This document shows, piece by piece, positions 55,037-60,849 of a stretch of DNA of 60,849 nt (positions are counted from its first letter, which is position 1; each line of letters begins with the position of its first letter). The stretch comes from Kiritimatiellia bacterium. Lineage in GTDB: Bacteria; Verrucomicrobiota; Kiritimatiellia; RFP12; UBA1067. Under the pieces are notes generated by a model. That model was not told the DNA's origin. It did not search any database and saw nothing but the letters and a program-made list of their open reading frames with translations. Made by a program: the position numbers and the translations under genes. The stretch spans positions 1 through 60,849 of the forward strand of contig JAGCVN010000079.1 in assembly GCA_017962315.1 (NCBI GenBank), read 5' to 3'.

Positions 55037-55540
55037 TCACCTTTCCGCCGTGATGTCGTCCAGGGCGTCGTAGCGGCCGTTGTCGCCCTTGTCCGGTGAT
55101 TTCCCGTCGGGGCCGCACGAGAGCATCTTGTAGGCGCGGTGTCCCGCCGACGGGAGGTAGAGGTACGGGACGCTCCAGGGGTCGTGCATCACCGTTTGCG
55201 GCGTCAGCAGCTGCCGGAAGCGGTAGACCGTTTCCTTGCCGTTCACACGGATGGTCGCACCGGCGTTCTCCACGAGGTTCGACAGGTTTCCCCTGCCCGC
55301 CGGCAGCGTGTCCGGATCGTTCAACGGCATTTCGCTGTTGTCGACATACGTGTGCGGGTATTCGCCGAACTTGTCGCGCCAGCGTTCCAACGCGACGCTC
55401 CACGCCTGGAGCGCGGTCTGCGCCTGTCGGATGCGGGTCGTTTCGTTGACATGGCGGCTGATTCCCAGGATGAGTCCGGCCAAGATACTCGAGATCCCGA
55501 TGGTGATCGTCAGCTCCATCAACGTCATCCCGCGGTTCAT
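55037..55540 (-). CDS. GspG-like pseudopilin (short leader)
   Basis: 167 residues. Leader MNRG, then MTLMELTITIGISSILAGLIL with Glu at +5. Q-T-A-L-Q-A-W, KFGEYPHTYVDN, HDPWSVPYLYL and a terminal CGPDGKSPDKGDN follow the GspG plan (calcium-binding DPW and C-terminal loop). It is the most GspG-like of the three, and may be the major pseudopilin. GGGAGG lies 5 bases before the ATG. gspE is 11 bases upstream. Confidence 0.85.
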   Translation of the reverse strand: MNRGMTLMELTITIGISSILAGLILGISRHVNETTRIRQAQTALQAWSVALERWRDKFGEYPHTYVDNSEMPLNDPDTLPAGRGNLSNLVENAGATIRVNGKETVYRFRQLLTPQTVMHDPWSVPYLYLPSAGHRAYKMLSCGPDGKSPDKGDNGRYDALDDITAER

Positions 55541-55551
55541 CAGACCTCCCT

Positions 55552-57273
55552 TCACTCCTCCAGACGGCCGGCGACGCGCAACACCTCCTCGACGGAGGTG
55601 CGTCCCTCCAGCACACGCAGCCACCCGTCCTGCCGCAACGTCACCATGCCCTCTTTTATCGCCTGGTCCTTGATCAGGTTCGCCGGCTGGCGCCCGACGA
55701 CCATCGCGCGGATCGGGTCGGTCATCATCATCACTTCGTTGATGGCGCTCCGCCCCCGGTATCCCGTGAAGCCGCACGCGGGGCAGCCGTTGCCCTGGAT
55801 GTACCTCGCGTTCGCGATTTTGTCGGGGTAGCAGTCGCGGATTTCGCGGACAATCTCCTCCGGCGGTTCGTACGGGTGGTTGCAGTGGGCGCAGACGCGG
55901 CGCACGAGACGCTGGGCGACGATCCCCTCCACGCAGGAGGAGATCAAGTACGGCTCGATCCCCATGTCCGTCAAGCGCGTGACCGCGCTCGGCGCGTCGT
56001 TCGTGTGCAGCGTCGAAAGCACCAGGTGGCCCGTGAGGGAGGAGCGGATCGCGATGTCCGCCGTCTCCGAGTCGCGGATTTCGCCGATGAGGATCACGTC
56101 CGGGTCGTGGCGCAGGATGGAGCGCAGGACGGAGGCGAACGTCAACCCGATGCGCGCGTACACCTGCACCTGGCTCACGCCCTGCATCTGGTATTCGATC
56201 GGGTCTTCGACGGTGATGATCTTCGTGCCGCCCTTGTTCAGGCGCGCAAGGATCGCGTACAGCGTGGTCGTCTTTCCGGAACCGGTCGGCCCCGTCATCA
56301 GGATGACGCCGTGCGGCAGTTCGATCAGCTGCTTGATTTTCGGAAGCTGGTTTTCGGAAAGGCCGAGCTGGTCGAGGTCGATCTGCGTGTTGCCCCGGTT
56401 CAGGATACGCAGACAGCTCGTCTCGCCCCAGGGGGTCGGGAGGATGGAGACACGCAAGTCGAAGTCGCGCCCGCCGTAGGTCACCTTGATACGGCCGTCG
56501 TGCGGCTTGCGGTGTTCGGCGATGTCCATGTTGCCCATGATCTTCACGGAGGAACTGACCGCGTTGCGCAGGTGTTCGACGCCCTTGGGGAGCGGGATTT
56601 CCTGAAGAATGCCGTCGATGCGGTACCGGAGGCGCAGGGTATGCTCGAACGGTTCGATGTGGATATCCGTGCAGTCCATCTTGATCGCCTCGGCGATGAT
56701 GAGGTTGATGAACCGCACCATGCCGGTCTCGCTCGTAGTGACGGCGATGTCGGTCTCGTGTTCCGGCTGCACCTTCGCCTCTTCGGCGCGCGCCTCGGCG
56801 ATCAGCTGGTCGATCGTCTCCGCGCCCAGTCCGTAGAAGTGCGTGAGCGAACGGCCGACGTCCGTCTCGGGGCAGAGGACGAAATCGACCCCGATGTCCA
56901 GCACCATCCGCAACCCGTCCACCGTGGTGAGGTTCGGGACGCGGTTGACGGCGAGCGTGAGGACGCCCTCCTTGACTTCGATGGGGACGATGCGGTGGCG
57001 GAGGGCGATTTTCGCGTTGACGAGATCCACGGCCTCCTGCTGGATCTTGAAATCGCCGATATGGTGGAAGGGAATCCCGCTTGCCTCGGCGAACGCCTTC
57101 AGAAGATCTTCCTCGTTGACGATGGACTCCTGCACGAGCAGCGCGTCGACGGACTGCAGCGTGAGCGCCGCGCGCCCCTGCAGTTCGCCCAGCTTTTCAA
57201 CGGTGAGTTTGCCCTCGGCCACCAACTTCTGCGTGACTTCCGCCAGCAGTTCCTCTGAATAGTATCGCGTCAT
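55552..57273 (-). CDS. gspE: Type II secretion/type IV pilus assembly ATPase GspE/PilB
   Basis: 573 residues. An N-terminal GspE-N domain (about 1-150) is followed by the ATPase: Walker A GPTGSGKTTTL (about 328-338), Asp box, Walker B VILIGEIRDSETADIA and the His box (HLVLSTLHTNDA). A four-cysteine zinc finger CAHC...CPAC is near the C-terminus, as in PilB/GspE. It powers pseudopilus assembly. Position between PilP and a GspG-type gene fits a T2SS-like machine. Confidence 0.93.
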   Translation of the reverse strand: MTRYYSEELLAEVTQKLVAEGKLTVEKLGELQGRAALTLQSVDALLVQESIVNEEDLLKAFAEASGIPFHHIGDFKIQQEAVDLVNAKIALRHRIVPIEVKEGVLTLAVNRVPNLTTVDGLRMVLDIGVDFVLCPETDVGRSLTHFYGLGAETIDQLIAEARAEEAKVQPEHETDIAVTTSETGMVRFINLIIAEAIKMDCTDIHIEPFEHTLRLRYRIDGILQEIPLPKGVEHLRNAVSSSVKIMGNMDIAEHRKPHDGRIKVTYGGRDFDLRVSILPTPWGETSCLRILNRGNTQIDLDQLGLSENQLPKIKQLIELPHGVILMTGPTGSGKTTTLYAILARLNKGGTKIITVEDPIEYQMQGVSQVQVYARIGLTFASVLRSILRHDPDVILIGEIRDSETADIAIRSSLTGHLVLSTLHTNDAPSAVTRLTDMGIEPYLISSCVEGIVAQRLVRRVCAHCNHPYEPPEEIVREIRDCYPDKIANARYIQGNGCPACGFTGYRGRSAINEVMMMTDPIRAMVVGRQPANLIKDQAIKEGMVTLRQDGWLRVLEGRTSVEEVLRVAGRLEE

Positions 57274-57282
57274 CTTCTCACA

Positions 57283-58107
57283 TCACTTCTTCTTCGCGGT
57301 TTTCGCGCCGTTCCCCGCCGGTTTGCCCAGCTTACCCTGCTTGGCCTGTTTGGCTTTGGCCGCGGCCAGCGCGGCGGCCGTCGCGACCTTTTTCTTGGGC
57401 GGCGTCTTCATCGGTTCGGGCGCGAGCGTGACGTGTCCGCCGATCTCCAGCTTCCGTACGGAGCCGTTGGGCAACCGGACGGTGGCGCTGCGCGTGTCGC
57501 CGCCGATCACGTCGACGCCGTGGACGGTTCCGCCCGTCTGGTAGAAATGGGTCGAATGGTCGGAGGAGTCGCTGAACACCGAGACGCGCGAACCGTCGGG
57601 GCGGTTGATGAAGCCGAGGAAGGAGATCTTCGGCTTGATCATCTTCTCGCCGTTCGGCCCGACAAGCTGGCCGGGGATCTTCTCCTGCTTCCGCAGGGCG
57701 GCGAAGGGATCGGCCGCCTTCTTGCCCGCGCCGGGCGCGGCACCGCCCGCCACGCCGACGCCCCCCGGCTGCCGAACGCCTTCCTTCGCGGCCTGCTGCG
57801 CCTTGAACGCCTTGATGAACGCGGCCCGCTGCTCTTCGTTCGTGAAAATCGCCTCCATCGTCGGGCGGAACGGATCCACCGGGATGGTCAGGCTCTCCTG
57901 CGAGAGCTGGTTCGAGACGAACGCCAGCGTGTTCAGCGCAAACGGCGCACCTTTCGCAGGCAGCGTCTTCGTCCCCTCGCGGAAAGGTTCCTGCGGCGTC
58001 AGGAAGAGCAGCGCGCACCAGGCGGTCACGCCGCTGAACACCAGCAGCGCCGCCAGGCAGAACGCCTTGGCGGGCAGCCGCATCACGTTTTTCCAAAGTC
58101 TCTCCAT
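57283..58107 (-). CDS. PilP/GspC-like inner-membrane protein
   Basis: 274 residues. One N-terminal membrane helix (FCLAALLVFSGVTAWCALLF) is followed by a Pro/Ala/Gly-rich linker, a small beta domain (SFLGFINRPDGSRVSVFSD, then TVHGVDVIGGDTRSATVRLP, IGGHVTLAP) and a Lys/Ala-rich tail. The beta domain resembles the PilP/GspC homology region, which links the inner-membrane complex to the secretin. The tail (AAAKAKQAKQGKLGK) is low-complexity. It lies between PilO and gspE. Confidence 0.6.
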   Translation of the reverse strand: MERLWKNVMRLPAKAFCLAALLVFSGVTAWCALLFLTPQEPFREGTKTLPAKGAPFALNTLAFVSNQLSQESLTIPVDPFRPTMEAIFTNEEQRAAFIKAFKAQQAAKEGVRQPGGVGVAGGAAPGAGKKAADPFAALRKQEKIPGQLVGPNGEKMIKPKISFLGFINRPDGSRVSVFSDSSDHSTHFYQTGGTVHGVDVIGGDTRSATVRLPNGSVRKLEIGGHVTLAPEPMKTPPKKKVATAAALAAAKAKQAKQGKLGKPAGNGAKTAKKK

Positions 58108-58121
58108 TTCGCGTCCTCCCT

Positions 58122-58937
58122 TTACTCGAACAACAACGCGCTCAACACCGCCTTGACCCGCAGCTTGGAGTCGAAGGTCGGTCCCGACTCGACGCGGATG
58201 TTCCGGAAAATAAAGACCTGGTTTTCCTCGAACACCGACTGAAAGAAGGTGAAGAGGTGGTCGAAGTCCACGTCGCACTCGATGCGGACGGGGTACTCCT
58301 CGAAGATCTTCTTGCCGCGCGGAAGGCTTTCGGGTTTCGGCGGCGGGGCGCCTTTTTTGAGGGCCGGCTGTTTCGGCTTTTCGACGTGTACGATCGGCGG
58401 CAGCGGGTAGATCGCGTTAAGCCGGTTGATCTGGCGGTCGAGCGTCAGGTCGGCCAGCTTCTCTACGGCCTTAAGCTGAAGCATGCGGACGCGGCGGTCG
58501 TCGTTGCTGTCCAGGTTCTCGTCTAACCCCAGTTCTTTCGGAACGAGCTGGATCTTCAACTCGTCGGACTTCTGCTGGAGTCTCTGGCGGATTTCGTACA
58601 GTTCGACTTTGTAGTCGATGCGGTCCAGTTCCGTGTCCTGTGCCGCCACCTGTCCGGGAAAGGTGTCCAGCCGCTTGGCGATGCGAACCCATTCGTTGGA
58701 AAGCGAACCGAGCGTCTCGCCCTCGGCCTTCGCCAGCTTCTGGATGCTCGCGGTCGAGATCTCCGCGTACCGGCTGCCCTCTAGCGCCTCGCGCACCTGG
58801 GCGTACTCTTCCGCTTTCTCGTGAAGGGGCTGCCAGACAAACCGGAAAGCGCAGATCAACGCCAACAGGATGCAGATGAGAATGTAGACCACCTGCATGC
58901 GTTCCGTTTTTAGAAATTTCAGGGAGGCTAGGTTCAT
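58122..58937 (-). CDS. PilO/GspM-like inner-membrane protein
   Basis: 271 residues. MNLASLKFLKTERMQ precedes one membrane helix (VVYILICILLALICAF), a coiled-coil segment (about 38-130), and a ferredoxin-like domain near the end (YPVRIECDVDFDHLFTFFQS, VRVKAVLSALL-like close). This is the PilO/GspM plan. It forms the cytoplasm-to-periplasm platform with PilM and PilN. ATGA overlap with the PilM-PilN gene. Confidence 0.75.
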   Translation of the reverse strand: MNLASLKFLKTERMQVVYILICILLALICAFRFVWQPLHEKAEEYAQVREALEGSRYAEISTASIQKLAKAEGETLGSLSNEWVRIAKRLDTFPGQVAAQDTELDRIDYKVELYEIRQRLQQKSDELKIQLVPKELGLDENLDSNDDRRVRMLQLKAVEKLADLTLDRQINRLNAIYPLPPIVHVEKPKQPALKKGAPPPKPESLPRGKKIFEEYPVRIECDVDFDHLFTFFQSVFEENQVFIFRNIRVESGPTFDSKLRVKAVLSALLFE

Positions 58938-60688
58938 GGGCGGTTCACCTCGATTTCGATGACGAAGCGGCGGAAGTTTGGAAGTTTCTCCTCCTCCAGT
59001 TCCGGAATGCCCGTCGGGGCCAACACCTGGTCGTCTCCGCGCAAGTCCACACGCTTCACCTCCTGCGCGGTCTTCAGACGGGTGATCATTTCCTTGACGC
59101 TCTTCAGGTTCGGGTTCGGCGTGTAGCCTTCGACGATGAAGACGGTGGAAAGCGCGTCCACCATGTCCTTTTTCTTCTGCGGTTCCTGGTCGCCGGAGAC
59201 CGGACGGGGCTTCGGTGCCTCGGCGGGGCCGGCGCGGAGCGAACGGAAGAGCGAGAACGGCGCGGAGGGGGCCGGCGCGGCGGCACCGCTTTTCGCGGTC
59301 TTCTCCTCGGGGGCCTGTTCGACGGGGTTGTAGATCTTCTCGTCGCAGAACAGCGTGATCCAGTCGTTCGGGTCCACACTCTGCGCGACGAGCGTGAGGA
59401 CGGCGCGGGCGAGCGGCCCGTTCACCAGAAGCTCGGAGAGCGGCACGGAGTTGGTGATGATCTGCGCGCTCCTCTGGCGCGTCGCCTGGATCTGCTTGTC
59501 GATCTTCTCGCGCATGGCGAGCTTCGCCTTCTCCGCGTCGAGCATCTTCGTGTCGCGTTCGAGCAGGTAAAGCCCCGTGACGGAATAGACGGCGATCGCG
59601 CCGAGCAGGGAAAGCGCCCCCGCGATCCACCAGGGTTTCTTCTGGCGGAAGACGACCTCGTCCTTCAAGGAGTCCGGCAAGAGCGAGAGGTAGGCGATGC
59701 AGCAGCGGCTCGCCGTCAGCGCAAGCCCGTAGGCGATGTCGTAGACGCCGTTCTCGCCCTCCAGCTCCATCGGCGCGGAGACCTGTTCCGTCGTGAACTG
59801 GACCGGCAGGAAGAGTTTTTGTTCGAGGTAGGCTTTAAACCCTTTGAGCTGGGCCCCTCCCCCGGTAATCACGTACTTCTCGATCGCCATTTTGCGATCT
59901 TGGAACTGGCTCTTGTAGACGCCGAGCGCCGCGTTCAGCTGCGAGACGAACCGGTCCGCCGCCAGCCGCAACTCTTCGCTGCAGGCGTCCGCCGCGCCCA
60001 ACCCGCAGTCGGCGTGCTTGCGCACCTCCGCCTGGACGGGGGGAAGCCCCGTCGCCTGGACGATCGCGTCCGTGAACATCTTTCCGCCGACAGGAATCGA
60101 ACGCGCAAAGAGCAGGCCCTCGTGGACGCCGACGGCGATCTGGGTCTCAGAATCCCCGATGGCGATGTAGCACCAGGGTTTGTCATGCGGTTCGGTCATC
60201 GACTCGACCGCGTTGTAGAGGGCGACCGGCGCGGCCACGAGGTCGGCGGGGCGGAAGTGGCGGGCGGGCGCCTTTGCAACCATCTCGTCCAGTGCGCTCG
60301 GACGGGCCATCGAAAGGATATAACGGCGGATCTGCGGCTCGTTCGAGGGTTCGAAGGAGAAGACCCCGTAGCGCATCTCGTCGCCCGCCATCTCGCTAAA
60401 CTGGGCGATGTCCATCGCCGCGACCTGTTCCGGCGTCCGGGGGTCGTTCGGCATGATGCGTCCGGTCTGGAAGAGCGACTGCGCCCCCGGCATGGCAATC
60501 GTGCAGAAGTGGTGGTTCAGTCCGATCGAATCCACCCAAGTCGCAATCAGCTTGTCCGGATTCTCCTCGTCCATCGGGAGGGCGAACGACTCCTTCCGGG
60601 TGATGACGGGACGGGCGCCGCGCAGCGTCAGCCAGAGGGCGTGCGCCGAACGGGTTCCGATGTCCAGGGCGATGAAGGTGTTCGACAT
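58934..60688 (-). CDS. PilM-PilN fusion (GspL-like)
   Basis: 584 residues. Residues about 1-340 are the actin-like PilM fold: FIALDIGTRSAHALW (phosphate 1), CYIAIGDSETQIAVGV (phosphate 2) and KYVITGGGAQLKGFKAYL (adenosine). Then comes a membrane helix (WWIAGALSLLGAIAVYSVTG) and a PilN-like periplasmic part with coiled coil, ending FVIEIEVNRP. Separate pilM and pilN genes are usual in type IV pilus operons. GspL is a single protein with the same order, so this supports a T2SS-like machine. Confidence 0.8.
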   Translation of the reverse strand: MSNTFIALDIGTRSAHALWLTLRGARPVITRKESFALPMDEENPDKLIATWVDSIGLNHHFCTIAMPGAQSLFQTGRIMPNDPRTPEQVAAMDIAQFSEMAGDEMRYGVFSFEPSNEPQIRRYILSMARPSALDEMVAKAPARHFRPADLVAAPVALYNAVESMTEPHDKPWCYIAIGDSETQIAVGVHEGLLFARSIPVGGKMFTDAIVQATGLPPVQAEVRKHADCGLGAADACSEELRLAADRFVSQLNAALGVYKSQFQDRKMAIEKYVITGGGAQLKGFKAYLEQKLFLPVQFTTEQVSAPMELEGENGVYDIAYGLALTASRCCIAYLSLLPDSLKDEVVFRQKKPWWIAGALSLLGAIAVYSVTGLYLLERDTKMLDAEKAKLAMREKIDKQIQATRQRSAQIITNSVPLSELLVNGPLARAVLTLVAQSVDPNDWITLFCDEKIYNPVEQAPEEKTAKSGAAAPAPSAPFSLFRSLRAGPAEAPKPRPVSGDQEPQKKKDMVDALSTVFIVEGYTPNPNLKSVKEMITRLKTAQEVKRVDLRGDDQVLAPTGIPELEEEKLPNFRRFVIEIEVNRP

Positions 60689-60693
60689 AACGG

Positions 60694-60849
60694 CTACTTC
60701 TTTGGGGCGTTCTCATCCGCGAGCAACGGGCGCACGGGCGGCAACGCCGTTTTGGGGGCGGCCGCCTGCGCCGCGGGCGGCACCGCGGCTGCGTCGGGTT
60801 TGACCGCAGGTTTCGGGGCAGGCGCCGCAGGGGCTACGGGAGCGGGCTC
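60694..60849 (-). CDS. C-terminal end of an Ala/Pro-rich protein, cut by the window
   Basis: Only the last 51 residues are in the window: a low-complexity Ala/Pro/Lys tail (PAPVAPAAPAPKPAVKP..., ending VRPLLADENAPKK). It is first in the visible part of the operon, 5 bases before the PilM-PilN ATG. Operon logic suggests a secretin (GspD/PilQ) or another assembly protein. The tail itself gives no family. Confidence 0.5.
   Translation of the reverse strand, partial: EPAPVAPAAPAPKPAVKPDAAAVPPAAQAAAPKTALPPVRPLLADENAPKK

Overview
The window looks like chromosome of an uncultured Gram-negative member of the Planctomycetota-Verrucomicrobiota-Chlamydiota group, most likely the Kiritimatiellota. The evidence is indirect: an outer-membrane module (bamA, an OmpH/Skp chaperone, lpxD), a twin-arginine exported sugar-type oxidoreductase and a Tat-exported phosphoesterase, secreted proteins with lectin-like or repeat modules, and a very large type II secretion/type IV pilus-like operon with a giant GspK-like protein. 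GC content is high except in a few islands. No rRNA, tRNA or CRISPR array was seen.

Layout. Positions 1-3620 are accessory: an IS630 transposase, a CX5R tyrosine-phosphatase-like protein, one or two tiny ORFs coupled to a NADAR-domain protein, an internally deleted remnant of a DUF4143 ATPase, and a small frameshifted gene. Positions 3685-17171 are mostly ordinary genes: a secreted lipoprotein candidate, UDP-glucuronate decarboxylase with RNase PH, an exported nitroreductase-like protein, serS, recJ, an alr-pdxA-CBM48 operon, and trpB-trpA-mutT. Positions 17214-27095 hold a two-gene unit with a Tat oxidoreductase, a five-domain S1 protein with a small partner, and the run bamA-skp-lpxD-ribH-nusB. 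Positions 27106-31510 contain a 1035-residue surface protein and decayed ISL3-type insertion sequences. Positions 31625-36214 carry tig-clpP-clpX with an altronate dehydratase overlapping clpX. Positions 36225-41540 carry three minus-strand exported proteins: LamG-like, Tat metallophosphatase, and a frameshifted SGNH hydrolase.

Positions 41623-60849 read leftward as one tightly packed operon: a cut-off Ala/Pro-rich gene, a PilM-PilN fusion, PilO, PilP/GspC, GspE, a pseudopilin, a 1201-residue TPR protein, two members of an unknown secreted family, two GspG-like pseudopilins, GspH, GspI, a shortened third member of the unknown family, GspJ and a 1269-residue GspK-like protein. The GspG-H-I-J-K order is kept, so this is probably a pseudopilus-based secretion machine. 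The secretin and the GspF platform protein are not in the window.

The less ordinary signals are: (1) dispersed CGCAGAG-type and CTTTGTGTC-type repeats that are translated as signal peptides and prepilin leaders in the secretion operon; (2) a second repeat family with a 10-bp period (CGATTGCCRT-like) at three loci; (3) four genes whose -10 hexamer lies 7-8 nt before the ATG, suggesting leaderless transcripts; (4) a shared Gly-hydrophobic-Ile-Val-Arg C-terminus on two exported proteins, one recovered only after correcting a frameshift; (5) the phosphatase/NADAR island.
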